A stretch of DNA of 64,000 bases from Bremia lactucae (lineage: Eukaryota; Oomycota; Peronosporomycetes; Peronosporales; Peronosporaceae), in contig NC_090623.1 of assembly GCF_004359215.1 (NCBI RefSeq), forward strand, positions 1,371,139 to 1,435,138, written 5' to 3'. Under the pieces are notes generated by a model. The model saw only the letters and a program-made list of their open reading frames with translations. It had not been told where the DNA came from and ran no database searches. Below are positions 9,108-21,723 of this stretch, in pieces. Positions within the stretch are counted from its first letter, which is position 1; each line of letters opens with the position of its first letter. The position numbers were made by a program, and so were the translations under genes.

Positions 9108-10964
9108 GTTATTTGCCTCGCTCACTTGACGCATAATACCAGCTGTATTGCAAAACGACTCTCTTTCCTTAAATCATGCGACATTGATGTGACCCGTTGA
9201 CCACTGCGGTAGCTCTTTAATACCCCTGGTAATCAAGCTTACCCTTAACCTTAAAGTTTCTTGCTGAATCATAGCGTTTACTACGTCGCAGCATTGGTGC
9301 GCAGCTTAATTGTGTAGACTGTGCGAATTGTCACAATAATTTCTTTTGATGTAGATAATCCGACCGATGGATTTCTCGTCTGGACAATATCGTCATACGC
9401 ATCGACGGATCCGCATAATATGCGACTGATGGATATCTCGTCTGGACACACATGGACGGATCCGCATAATAATGATATAAGAGATCATTAATTAAACGAT
9501 TTTAACGAAAATCGTGTGTCCACCCCCCCCCACACGCGTCGCTAACAGCTGCCACGGATAAGTAATGTTCCGTTCAGCTACAGATGAGCCGCTTTACCCG
9601 CCGTGAACATCTTTATACTTTGGGCGGGTGTAATCTTGGTTGAAAAATCTTAAGTAAGCTTCGCGTTACATGCTCCAGAGCTTGACTTTCCGACCACCAA
9701 TATTCCACCAGTCGACGGTAGTGCTTCTGTGCTGTACTGAAAAGGTGTTGTCCGAAAACATCGGCTTTGATAAACTCGGGCCACAAAAATCTACATACGC
9801 GGTCACAAAAGCCCACTTGGCTATTGAACTCCTAACCCATTCGGAATATCAAATAGTATGGTTCTTTCCCATCAAATGGCTGCAAGACTAATTTTCGTTA
9901 TCCTCCGTCCAGAACCCTTTAAGTTGACGATCAGGGTGCGTAAAGACAGGTTTGGTATACCTCTCGCTGGAATAAAACTATTGGTCATGCTGTCAATACA
10001 TACATGGCTTATATTTCTGTACCAAGTCACAACTGTCGGCAACCCCCCCCCCCCGAGATGGCAGGTGCGCAGCATCTTCTGCATGAGTTGGTTGCCAGGC
10101 ACCAATGTAAATAGCCAGTGAGATATTCGGCGGCCTTTTGGGAGAAGGGGTGCGCTCTAACGTCATATCTTCTCCGACTTTTAACATCGGTATAAAGACA
10201 CCTGACTCCGCACAGTCCTTTCGTTGTCGTCCCGCTTGTACAGATTGAGAGGATGCAACCTTCCTCATGCGTTCAGACAAGTCCCCGAGTATTGCAAGCA
10301 TTCCGTGTGCCCTTCCCACCGACCCCGATACCTTCGAGTTTTATTCAACATGGTAGTCGGCGTCTCTTTTGTGACCTCTGACCACCTCAGCCACTTCAGC
10401 CGGCTTGATTGCGCTGCCATCGCGGTTACTTGGACTCATTACATTTCTGCAAAAACGCAACTCGCTTCCGCAGAAGTTGGTAGAAAACATGCTCAATTAG
10501 CTTTATATTTCTTGATACTAACTAATCTGCATGTGCAAGAGGGCACTTCCGATCGCTCGTCGCCTGTGTCCCACTTCAATTGTCGCTCCTTCTTGAATTG
10601 GTCTCCTTACTGAACGCTCTTTTTGTAACCAACCAATCAAGTGCGAGCGCTCTTGACCTTAGTCACGTGTTGAAACCAATACATTTTAACATGATCAGCG
10701 ACAGATAGCTTGGTTAAGCTACCGCCTTGGGCGCCAAGCAATTATAAACGCTATAATTATCATACGTAAGATTAGAAATCACACTTTTAAATAATCATCA
10801 AGTTATTTTACGTTAGGCAGTTTAGACAACGATGAAGGTAATCATAATATATAATGCCTTATATAACAAAATGAAGCCGCCCAGCATTTTGTACTCTCCA
10901 CCTTCATCAGCCGGTAAGACTTGGATTCGACAATAAAAATCTCGGACGCATTAAAAAATGCTCG
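9108..10964. other. Unassigned decayed sequence
   Basis: No protein or repeat family is recognised. Short frames exist on both strands (for example 9993-10319, -), but none has a motif I can name. Poly-C runs occur near 9524 and 10043. A 50-60 bp duplication lies at 9360-9474 (separate entry). The stretch 10722-10765 recurs at 13385-13435 in the same orientation and may be a pair of Copia LTR remnants. Confidence 0.4.
9360..9474 (+). repeat. Two-unit tandem repeat, about 55 bp
   Basis: Both units contain CTCGTCTGGACA followed by GACGGATCCGCATAATA; the second is about 10 bp shorter. No coding context. Confidence 0.8.
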
Positions 10965-11053
10965 AACGTCTAGTTAGTAATTGACCATCCCCTTAAGTAC
11001 CAAATGTACTTAATGGGGACTGTGTAACATTAGGGCAACTCTAGCCCGTTACA
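10965..11053 (-). repeat. 5' fragment of Gypsy C LTR
   Basis: The minus strand starts TGTAACGGGC at 11053 and follows the first ~89 bases of the C LTR (compare 13887-13975), including TTGCCCTAATGTTACACAG. Truncated at about 10965. Confidence 0.8.
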
Positions 11054-11950
11054 AAGATAATCGCGGGAAAAAATTGGACTTTAACGCCGAGAAAAGAATT
11101 TTCATCCGATGACATCAAATGGCAAATTCCTTCTGGTGTATTTAATGGATTACAATTTTTGTATGTTTTTCCTGATCGTAGGCCAAACAGACCTGCGATC
11201 AAGATAACAATCAAAAAGGTGCAGTCTTCACCGCCGTCTGGGCCATTTATGTCGTTGCATAAATGGCCCTGACGGCGGTGAAGTTTTATTAAAGTGCCAC
11301 ACTGAGCATCTGAATCGGATTCATTTTTTTTTTTGTCGGCACAGCTATAATTGGTGATAGATATTTGCACAAATTATCATCGCAAGCTTAAACAAAAAGA
11401 GGACATTGTCTCCACTGTCAGCATCTATGATAGGGATGGCTCCTGTAAAGAAGATAGAATGCGCCTCCTTTTGCAATTTTCAAGAACGCACCCTTGTGCT
11501 CAAGCTTATCATAATTTAAAAAACACTTTAGAGTTGCTGTGTATTGTACATGAAGAAGACGAGCCGTTTTATGTAACTCCAGAGCTTTGACCTTAATCGC
11601 CACGCTGTCTTGTTTTAAAGTCGAAGCGATTCACCAATCGGTGCCGCGTTAGACAATTAGCGGTGAAATAAAGTGGTCTTCCAACAAACATAGGTCATTT
11701 ACAAGGTGGCGGCTCGAACCACTATTAAGAATCCAATGACTTTTGGTGGTCGCACATCGATTGCTAAGGTAGAGTCTTCGTGGTGAACCTCATTTTGATC
11801 GATGCCGCTTACATAATTTGCAACGGAAATGAGCACATCTTTAAACCAATCGAAAGAAAATACTTTAATTTGACTTTTCAAGCATGCATTGAAATTAATA
11901 CCATATAAATTATCAATTTTATTCTCCAACAGCGTAAATGACGGCACATG
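11054..11950 (-). pseudogene. Ty1/Copia remnant: protease and pre-integrase region
   Basis: WILNSGSSRHLV at 11700-11735 matches the Copia protease active-site context, with the catalytic Asp replaced by Asn. Downstream, 11418-11603 encodes HKTARLLHVQYT and YDKLEHKG, typical of the following Copia segment. 11248-11292 encodes KLHRRQGHLCNDI, the pre-integrase motif. Frames are broken between blocks. Direct repeats at 10722-10765 and 13385-13435 could be LTR relics, which is uncertain. Confidence 0.65.
11226..11283. repeat. Fold-back hairpin, 26-bp arms
   Basis: Arms 11226-11251 and 11258-11283 are complementary at 25 of 26 positions with a 6-nt loop (TCGTTG). The right arm overlaps the Copia pre-integrase motif, so the left arm looks like an inverted copy of coding sequence. 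Confidence 0.95.
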
Positions 11951-11985
11951 CCTGTAATTTAACGCAAGTAAATTCTAAAATTGCT

Positions 11986-12222
11986 CTATTTCTCTTTCGT
12001 CTTTTCGGCTAGCAATTGCTTTTTCGTTCTTGTGAAAGACGTCACCTGGTCTATTTGTTGCTTTGAATCGTTAGATATGCCGTCTTTTTGCAACAGTAGC
12101 TCTGCAAATTTGGCGCGATTTTTCTTTCTTGCTTCTAGATCCGGCTTTAGCTTGGATTCCTGCAAATAGTACAATAAGAAAGACAAACGATGATACAGAC
12201 TATGAGTCACTTTAGGAAGCAA
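11986..12222 (-). pseudogene. Exon-like charged coiled-coil fragment, unidentified
   Basis: 78-codon frame rich in Lys, Glu and Arg with LEARKKNRAKFAELLLQKD. It is preceded by a 3' splice-site-like CTATTTGCAG on the minus strand, about where homology with the plus-strand segment 35500-35640 begins. The shared block is about 140 bp. This suggests two copies of an exon of a dispersed host or transposon gene. I do not recognise the protein. Confidence 0.4.
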
Positions 12223-13886
12223 TACAGGTCTCAGACGAAACTGACCACGTCATGGCGAATCTCCTCGTCGGATTTGGGGCGCCAAAAGGCGTAACACAGC
12301 GCAATAGGGATGCCGAACCGCAGACTATAGTCGATCATCATTTTGGACACTTTCATTTCGATTACTACGCGAACTTAAGGCGGACTTTAGGTGCCTGTAA
12401 AACCTACTTACGCTTAAATCTTGTTCCCTCAGCGATACCAAATAATACTATTAAGACATAAGACATTGCCTTACCTCAAAAACTATTATGCTCGCGATAA
12501 CCACTGTCAATATGCTAATTTCAACGCAATATATCATCGGTGAAAAGGTTATGTCCTCAGGTGCCAACGGGCCTCCCTGAAACAGAAATTAAGGTTTGGC
12601 AGCCTAGACTTTAAAACGACTAGAGCAACTTTGATCACAGGAGCATTCACATTGCAAGAACGCTAGAAATAGTTTAAAATGGGGGATGGCGCAAAAATCC
12701 GTAGCAAATTACTGCGGAACTGAGGCGCTTGTAATTATCTGGTCTGAAAGTTGATTACATACGCCTGTGTAGTCAAACTTTTGTCGTGCTTTCGAGCAGT
12801 AAATATTCTAGTCGGCACGCCGATGATTACCTTTTTTCCTTTGTCTTAGAAAAAAGAAGTACACCCCATTCTGAGTTACTTCTACGACCAAACCAACACA
12901 TCCCTGTTTGCCTCCTTCAGACCCTACATTGCTGAGTTTTGGTGAAGAAACAGATGTGTAAAATGCAATTCGCTTTTTAAGCGGCACTCGTGGAGGCGAT
13001 GGAGCGGTCCAAGGGGTCAAACAGGTGAAGAACTATTCGACTTTTGGACTGAAATGTTCAGCGATACTTCCTGGCGATACTGGAGCTTCCTTTTACGCCC
13101 GAACGCCCAAGTTTGAGACTGATTGAGAAGTTAAATTAAGCACTAAATATTTATTTGAGCGCGGCGTTGGGACGATCCGTAGCCGCTCGCGAATTTGACA
13201 TACTACTATATTTACAATGAGTGCGAACGAATAATGTCTGGCGAACAGACGGCGAGCAAGTTTGATCTCTCTTCTCTTGCGCCGATTTTCTGATCGCAGT
13301 CTTGATGGTCAAGCGACTTTCGTTGTATATCTTTGAATACGCCGTGATCTTAGCGCTTAATGCTGATCTGAATACGCCAAGTTAATGCTACGGCGTTGGA
13401 CGCAAGCAATTATAAAGGCCTCTTATAAACGCTATGTTTAAAAAAACGTTCTCATAAAAATATAATTATCCATTTATCGAAGTCGCATGCATAATTTGCG
13501 ACGAAAAGAAAAACATTTTTATGACCAATCGAAAAAAAATTTGGTGTAAGAAGTGAATAAAATTTTACATTCGTATTTTAGGGAACCGTTATTCTCCATG
13601 TATCTACATTTTAGAACGCATCCGAAGATGTAAAATGACCGTTTAGTTAGCCAAAGTATATGAAATGTACAGGAATCGTAAATCCCTCAGTTTTTTTTCT
13701 AAAATCCCCTCAGTTCAATTTGATTGGCTAATTTTACGCATGCATAGTGCTAACGTACGCCTCCGAATATACAGAATATGTTTGGCTGCCTATTCTATGC
13801 TAATAACTGATTCTTCGTCTTCACACAATTATTCAAATGCACTAATGACGCTTGTTAATTACCCGTATGTCGGATCAGGCACTGAT
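12223..13886. other. Unassigned sequence with one repeat end
   Basis: No recognised protein. A 70-codon minus frame (12808-13020) has no known motif. 13385-13435 resembles 10722-10765. On the minus strand a short frame (about 13150-13210) follows that repeat, as a Copia gag start would, but it ends after 16 codons. The insertion site of the C LTR is at 13886/13887. Confidence 0.35.
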
Positions 13887-14410
13887 TGTAACGGGCTAAA
13901 GTTGCCCTAATGTTACACAGTCCCCGTTAAGTACACTTGCTGTACTTAAAAGGATGGTCAATTACTTAAATAAAGTAATTAAACCCAGCACTAGGGTGTG
14001 GCCCACATTTGTGACTAACCTTGTGTAGGTGATGCACATAGGTGCATCCACATTAGGAGGGATGACGCCTAGCGCCATCCTTTACGCGAGGTATCTATAA
14101 AAATACGCTCGCAATACGTATTAGTGTTATCTATAGAGATGACATTAGTAAAAATAGGTATTTATATTTAATACGATTAAATATAAATCAGTTTGAAAAC
14201 TACTTTCTACTTAGGAAGTGCGCACGAGGAGCTGGATTACCGCTCCCGTGACGACACTTAACCAGAGCTCTTAGTGTAGGCGGGCACGTCGCTAACGCGC
14301 CCACCACAACTACATCACTGCACGCAAGAGAAGCAGGTTTAACCGCTTCCTCGCTGTGCTAGGGTGTGTGCTAAGTAGAGCGTGGCCGCATTACGACGTG
14401 CCCGCCTACA
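13887..14410 (+). repeat. Left LTR of the Gypsy C composite (524 bp)
   Basis: TGTAACGGGC to CCTACA. Followed by CT and TGGTAGCACTTG (14413), the primer-binding site. Close to the LTR at 29380-29887 (about 90% by eye) and more distant from that at 21805-22370. Flanked on the left by CTGAT; CTAAT follows the right LTR. A 13-bp AT-rich stem lies at 14160-14172/14176-14188. Confidence 0.9.
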
Positions 14411-14525
14411 CTTGGTAGCACTTGAAATCCTTCCCACGACCCGCATCTCTGCGGGTGTACGTGAGGAGGAGCCTCAATATTGAAATTGAGCTCATTTTCC
14501 CCACCTCTCCGAACATCATCGGAAG

Positions 14526-15548
14526 GTGGCAGGGCTTATGGCGCAGGGACTTGGTGAACAAGCCCTGGCCAGGCTCCTGGGTAGTCCTCCTGAGCAACAT
14601 GTTGCTCAGTTGGAGCAGTTTGAGGCATTCGTGCTCGGACAGCGGAGGGCCGCGTCCGAGGCACAGAGCCATGCTGCGGCGGAGTCCGTCACTCAGACTC
14701 AGGATGAGCTGAGGCATGAGCAGGCTCGGAGCGAGGCTCTCAACAGGACTGTTGAGATGCTCTCTGCCCGGCCGCATCAACCGAGGCCCATTCGAATGGA
14801 CCCGCCCAAGTTCGATGGAACTGCAGCGCACACGATTGTCCACTGGCTTTTAGCCGTGGAGCAAACCGGTGTCGCCCAGCTCATCGAGGACAATCGCCGG
14901 ATGGTGTCATACGCCATGTCGCATCTGCGCGGTAAGGCCTCAGAGTGGGCTTACTCGGCGCTTATGGCGGACAGAAAGGCGTTCCCTACATGAGCGATCT
15001 TCAAGGATTAGATTCGAGCCATGTACTAGCCGCCGAACAACGATCTGTTGCTTAGGTGCGCCTCTTGGAGCGCGACAGGCGAAGCGATCTCTGCAAGAGT
15101 ATGCGCAAGAGATGCGCTCGCTGTCGGCGGCCATTACCGTAGGTACAATTCCGGAGCACATTAAGGTCCCACATTTATGAACGGACCACGGCATGGCCCA
15201 TCCCGACAGGCCCTTTTCAGAAAGGTGCCGTTGACGATCGAAGAGGGAATCCAAATTGCCTTTGTTAAGGAGCAATCCTACAACAGTGCCTCGGCGACAG
15301 CTTGGTATAAGCCGTCGGCCGAGAGGTCAGATGCCACTCCCATGGAGTTGGGCAATGCAGACGTAGTCTGCTATAAATGCGGCAAGCGTGGCTATATAGT
15401 GGCTCGCTGCTATGCCAGGGTCCCTGCTGGTGCGAAGACGCCCAGCAAGAGGAATCGCTTCCCAAAGGGCAAAGGCAAGAACCACCGTGCGAAACGCATG
15501 AGTTCTGCATCGACCACTGAGGGGTCAGGAAATGCAGGAGCGCAATAG
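14526..15548 (+). pseudogene. Gypsy C gag, copy C1
   Basis: Begins MAGLMAQGLGEQALARLL, followed by a Gln/Glu-rich helical stretch and a retrotransposon-gag core (IVHWLLAVEQ, MSHLRGKASEWAY). Frameshifts near 14990 and 15160 break it, and it ends with a knuckle-like CYKCGKRGYIVARC in which the His is Tyr. TAG 15546-15548 begins a 6-bp hairpin like that in lineage A. From about 14985 the sequence is about 98% identical to 22920-23530, including the frameshifts; upstream it is far more different. Confidence 0.8.
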
Positions 15549-15725
15549 GGGCGGGATGCCCTACTGACGCGGACTCTGAAGCTACCCCTAAGTTCAGAGA
15601 CACCGCACTGCTCCACGGCTAAAAGCCAGTGAACAATCTGGTGCGCCGCTGTTCCATCGAGGACGACAGCCGGATGGCGTCGTACGTCATGTCGCATCTG
15701 CGCGGTAAGGCCTCATAGTGGGTAG
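15549..15725. repeat. Scrambled gag pieces at the C1/LINE junction
   Basis: 15610-15658 is an inverted copy of gag 14813-14862, and 15659-15722 is a direct copy of 14885-14948. The two pieces abut, so one breakpoint reversed orientation. Confidence 0.75.
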
Positions 15726-17900
15726 TTCCGTCATAGTGGGGTGTTGTTTTAAAGCCAGTCCCAGAGGTTCAACAACAATGAGAAAAAAAACAATGGCGCG
15801 AGAGGGCATCCATGTCGAATGCCGTACCGAACGGGGATCGCCTCGGACAGCAGCCGTACACAAGAAACATGCCTTGGTGACAGTGTGCATTTGACGTATA
15901 AGGGCAACGAATCGCTCGGAAAAAACAAATCGGCGTAGGGCTGCGTAAAAGAACTCCCTGTCCAGAATATCGTAGGCTTTCCGGATATCTAATAGTATAG
16001 TGCATCGGCTGAGTTCCACTGACTTATTCTCGTCAATACAAGCTGATCTCCAAGCTGTGCCGATATTTTGGTGGCTCTGGAAGTTCTCCCAGTTTGAAAC
16101 TTTTTTGTAAGTCCATCGGCCGCTCAGTGATTTGATGCATTCAATCGCTCACTCTGGCCATGTGTCCTTCTCGAATCGCTTCCATATTAGCGGTAATCCA
16201 TTGTCGTCTCTTCTCATTAGGAGACGTTGATTTCTTCGAGTAACAGTGGCTTAGTAACGCTTACGAAGTTGCTTTTCGCGCCGATTCACTGCCTCTATGC
16301 AAATTTGCGCATTCGATGTTGTCGGTGTCCCAGTTCCTTGTCGTGATTTCGCGGCGAATACCCATATTGCCCATATCCACCAGCATTTGGTAAAGTACTC
16401 GCTCGGGTTTATTGGAACGTATTGGGTATGTATGGCGGGCTTGGTGTCTCGGAGGTTCCTTCGTCAACAGGTCTCTTAAGTGGAGGACGACTTCCTGTTG
16501 ATCAGAGTATTGTGGTGGGTTCCGTGCTGTTACCCAGATCACCCGCGGTAACCATTCAGTAGGTACATAGAACCGATCAATACGGCTGTCTTGCTCGGCA
16601 GTCCAGTATGTGAAATGGTCTGCCACTTCATCTACCTCTTTATCGATCCCGTGTTCCCGCCGAAGTCGAGCGTTAGTCAGATTTTGAAAGAGAGAAGCAG
16701 GCATATTAAAGCTGGGTTATCTGGCCGACTGGCTGTACGTTACCCTAGTCGATCTAATTGAGGACTCTGCCCACTGTTGAAGTCTCCAAGAAGGATCGTG
16801 ATCCACCAATCAAACTCCCACTGTTAGAGGGTGGAGAATAAAGCTTTTCAGTTTCCGCGCTGGTTGATGGCATCGACGCTGAGCACCTGCGTCCCATTGA
16901 TGGTGGCTCCTAACTGTCGTGTATTCCACTGATTCTTATTCCACACAGTCGTCTGCGCTGCTGAGGGTGTCAAGAGGATTGTTACCCCTGCTGAATTGGA
17001 TGACCCTGTACTCCAGAACGATAAGAGCGATTGTCGGTCTTGCAGCCTTAGTCCCCACAGCTTCTGCCACAATGTTCGTAATTCCTCCGCCCCGTCTTCT
17101 ATATCTACATGAATTTCTTGGAGGCACCATGCCAGGTGCCTTTCTAGGACCGTTGTCCTGTTACATGCCGATAGCCACCCAAGTCTTTTTTCTTGCTGAA
17201 GCCTAATACGTTCAAGTTCACGATTCTTGTGTCAACTGGCTGCATCTTGGCGCAATGAAGAGTCTGTGAATCCGCAGTAATATCCAGGATTCTGTGACGT
17301 CCGTAGCCACCTGCGCTCATAATAAGTTGGCGCTACAATTGTGACACTTTAAGGACAGTTCCTGGCTGCCCATAATACGGGAGGAGATTCTTCTCCTCAG
17401 ACTGTTGCAGTTCTGAGGCGAAGAAAAATACTTACGAGATGGTAAATATGCGAGAGTTGACTGGTTGTAGTACGCTTGCTTATAGCGCACGTCGTGATCG
17501 AAGAACATGGCACAAACGAGGTGCTGGCTCATCCTATTCCGTCGTTTTGGGTCATAAAACTTTAGTATGTCATCTCAAGCGTATCCTATTTCTCGGAGCT
17601 TTTGCCAGTCGCCCGCGTTGTCCCCGAGAGGAATGAGGCTCGTTTGTTGACTTCAATGGCGGGAGTTGTCTATCCAGTGTTCAATCCACTCTAATGCGAA
17701 TTTATCCACAATTCGCGAGTTTGGCCTACAAAGGCCGTCGACCTTACATTCCCTCATGTTGTCGTCCACTGAACGAGCACTTTCCCGTCCAAAATCAAGA
17801 AGAGCTGGCCCAGGAAGACAAAATGCTTCATTTGCCATAATAGGTGGTCCGACACCTTTCGGGCAACCTGCTGCCATTCGGCAGTAGAGCTGATAGTTGT
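15690..17900 (-). pseudogene. LINE ORF2: AP-type endonuclease and start of RT
   Basis: Minus-strand blocks read as an APE-like endonuclease (16848-17072; 16261-16704 with FTYWTAEQDSRIDRFYVP) and RT fingers (15690-16019 with KAYDILDREFFYAALRRF). The RT catalytic centre and the rest of ORF2 are missing, cut at 15690. Several frameshifts. LINEs usually lose their 5' end; here the 3' end is gone. Confidence 0.8.
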
Positions 17901-18429
17901 CGGAAAAAGTAGTTGCTGAGCGTAAGGCTAGTTAGCATCCAGCACCACCGAGGCACCTTTCCATTGAGAGCGATCCCTGTCCTCGTCCTCGCCCTCGTAG
18001 GTTAGTTGTTTGAGTATCTGATTGCTTAACCTTTTTTAGGATCACCGCGATATGGATATTTCTGAGTACCGTCCCGGTTGTTTCATCTGGCGTCTGAATG
18101 TAACTGCGCTTCTTCACTCTGAAGATGCTTGTCTTGTTTTCTACTGGTGGCGTAATGAGAAGAGCTACCACTGTAGTGACTGGAACTGGTACTCCTGCGC
18201 GTCTGGTTGGGGGCGATCTGACCCCGCTGTATACTCAGCTGGCGATGGTTAGATGGGGCTATAGCTACTGACCTCTAACGTTGCACTGCTCTGAGACGCC
18301 TGCACCTCCTCTTGACTAGACTCGGTGACTGACGCCCTGATCAATGTCCTCTATCTGTTGCTGCCACATTTGTAAGAGTGGTAAGGACACCTTGTTGTAG
18401 GTCATGAAGCGTAGAGCCTCCCTGTAGTC

Positions 18430-21400
18430 TGGCCCACAATTCATCGACTTTCCGCTCCATGTGAATGGATCTCACTGTTCGTCCATTTTTGCATCCTCCT
18501 GAGAGTCCCGAAAATTTGGGCTGGCTGGATTCGTTGCAGGTGCCCCGGTGGCGTTGGTGACTGTTCCGACCGGAAACTCTCCCTCGGTATCGTTGCTGGG
18601 CATGTCTTCATCCGCCACCTCTAAGACTGGCAGCGTGTCCACTCGTCCTGTGTAGATGAAAGCTGAGTAGTGCATGCCCCAATATTGAACTAGAAGTGGA
18701 AGTTGCGCGGGGTGCTCAGTTCTTTCAACCATTTTATCATCGATAAGATCCATTACCGAGATGTTTTTTTTTGCTGGTTCGATTACCTTACGATAACGTG
18801 TAATGGCCGATGGTTTGAATTTTCTGCATGCCCACTCCTGCTTCTGTACATCCGCCAAGTGCAAGACGTATACTGTCTGCAGAAGGTTATTGACTGCCAT
18901 ACTCATCGTACCCCCCCCCCAGTATCATCACTGATGATGACGGCTCTGTCAGTGGCGTAATCTTCCAAAAACAACTTCATATGATTGGCAGATTCGGTAC
19001 GCTACATATTGGCCCACCCGCGGCGAGTGTTTGCTAAGGCGTTAACGCGTTGTTCGTGGGCTAATTGGTCTTCCAGATGGAGTAGTCCCGCAAATTTGAT
19101 TCCTCTTTTCAGACTTGCGGTCATGTTTTCCAGCGTTTTTTCGGGTCCTGCTAGAGTTGCTTTTACTGCTGCCTGGGCTGACACCATCACCATGCCGTTT
19201 CTAGTGGCCGTGTTGTTTACCTCTCGGATGCCTAACTGATGTTTAACGTCTTGGATGAGACCGTGGCTTTTGGGCTAAATGCACTCCCAGTGGTAGCTGG
19301 GCGCTACCACTGCGACCAAAAGTTTGCAATAGTTTTCGGAACATGCGTCGTTCTTTACGCTTTGTGCGTGAGCAGAACGGGACTTGTTGTCTAGACCGCT
19401 TTGCCCGGAGCGAGTCCAATACCCCGTCGTTTCTTATCATCTGGTTCCTCAGCGACCTTACGGTTTTCTGTAGTCGCTATCGACTCATCCACCTGTAAGT
19501 CAACTACCTCTAAAAAAATCCGACTGATTCTCTTGCCGCTCGTCCGCTGCGTATCGGGTTCACTCGGTTCGTAATCAAGAACCTGATACGCTCATGAGCT
19601 AGCTTTTCTCTTTTCTTGTAGCGAGAGCTCACGAGCCCATAACAACAGACCACCTCCTAAACTAACCTTGATCCAGGGTTGTTTCTCTGAGGGCTCGGGT
19701 TCTGGTTACACATGCGCGAATTTCGTGTCTTGCTCCTCTTAAGGTGCCCCCCTTGGACTTTTATTATTCGCTGCTGTTCTGCCCCACCTGAAACAATTTC
19801 TCCTTTCTGGTCTCTACGGCTTTTGTCGCTGTCGCTGCCTCCAATCGCAGCTCAATACGCTTCGTGGCCGTGCTACAAATTTCCGTAAGACTTGAAAACG
19901 GCCTAGCCATGTCTTCCAGCTCTTGGATTTTATTTTCAGTAGCTACGATAGCCCCGGACCCCGGAGCAGACTGTCGCTAAAGCTACATCGTGCCATCGTG
20001 TGACCCAGGTTCCAACAATGGCAACATTTAATCCGATACCCTACATTGGGTTGTTGGCCACGACAGTCGTTCCAAACCATATTATTCTGACTATCCTATC
20101 CGAAAAAAGTTGTGCATCTCGCTAGCTTAAAGGTAATCTGCCACGCTATTGATGTGCGTGAATGCGGGGTTTTGGTATCCAGATCTTCCATATCATACTC
20201 CACCGATATCTTATCTTTAAGATACGCTGTGATTCGTCCAATGTCCGTGAGCCGCGTGAGGTTGTGTAACTGCACTGTGTACTCCGTACGTCTAGCATAG
20301 CCGCTTCCGTTTCCTTGGTGTTACCTTCGCCGGATCGTTTCCTTCTCGATTTGGAGCGCATTTGAAGCCTGTAGATGCGTTCTCTGTACATGACTTGGAC
20401 ACTTTGATGCCGTTGCGGTATATCACGGGTGATCACGGGTGAAGAAGTAGATATGGGTGGACTTAGTAACCTGGTCATAGCTTATCGTCTTGGTCTGCCC
20501 CAGCATTGCGTAGCATGCACCAATTCTAGGATTGCCACCGTGAGCCCTGTCTGCTGATCTTGATACTCCGGCTTCCGTCCAATTGCAAAATTAGTTCGCC
20601 TTCGACTTGAACCTGGATGGCACCGTAAAACGCAAGCGGTTGCGCTTTAAGCGCTTGTCGTACGAAGTCCGAAAGATGCCTGCATGCTACATTGCCTTCC
20701 ACAATGCCTGCTAACACTGCACATTCATCATCCGTCCCGTTACGCTCTTATTAACGACTGATTAATGACTTGGACGTTGCAAATAAATCCTTACGACGAA
20801 CGATCTCCTCGCTAGTGAACTTGGCTGGATTAAACATGTAGTCCTCGGACATCGGCTTGATAGCTCCAATAAATGGCACCGGTGGAGCTCCGACACCCTT
20901 CTTTACCACCTTGGTCCACTGATTCAGGACTGGGTGTGCGCTCATTTGTACTGACTCGATAGCTTGCGAACGATCTCCTTGAAAGATTATTTTGTGATCA
21001 GTAGTTCCTTGGTGATCGTTGTCGCAAGCTTTACCCATTCTGAAAAGGTTCTTGCTTTCTTGACGAACACTTGCTTGAAGAGGCTTAACAGACTAGCTAC
21101 TTCCACCCCATTGAGTTTGGAGAATCGTTATCTCTCGGCTGATAGGACCTCCCGTTGCATGGGTACCGCTTCATAGGCCCCTGCAAATAGTTCTCTTAGC
21201 GTTGTGCGCCATGCTTCCACCTGGCCGATGCCTGGCACTTGTACCATGTCTTTTACCATTGCTGTGAACATCTGTTCCGCTGTTGCGCGTAAAGGTTTCT
21301 GCACTCTCAGTTGACCTGTTGCTCCTCCCATTGGGGGGCTCTCAGACGTTTGTCGTTGCTCAGACGTCAGATCTACTGCCTCCGGTGTACTCGTTCCGTG

Positions 21401-21723
21401 TTCTGGCTCCACCTCCACCCGACTAGCGTTCGTCGTTCATTGTTTTCACCGGTGGGCTTCTTTTCCCCGTCTTTACCCTCTTCCATGAGCGGGGGTTTGG
21501 AGGATGGTACTTCCGACTCTAATACGTCTACCATCTCGTCCGTGGCCGTCCTCTGCTCCCTGTTAAGTATCGCGTTATTCTTCTCCGATCTCGTCTCCAT
21601 TGCCCTTATGCCCGTCCTTTTTATACTCCGCTTTGATCGGCTAATCTCTGCGCCTAACTTTGGGGACTGACCCCCTGGCACTTCAACTAAACGCTTATAT
21701 ATTTGCCCTCGTGAAAAAAACAC
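18430..21723 (-). pseudogene. LINE ORF1 (nucleic-acid-binding protein), broken
   Basis: A series of minus-strand frames (21373-21723, 21128-21418, 20751-21038, 20526-20717, 20146-20478, 19002-19193, 18472-18906) separated by frameshifts. Composition is charged and Gln-rich, as in LINE ORF1 proteins; no clear RRM or zinc knuckle was found. Assigned by position upstream of ORF2 on the same strand. The 5' end lies between 21723 and 21804, where an LTR begins. Confidence 0.55.
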
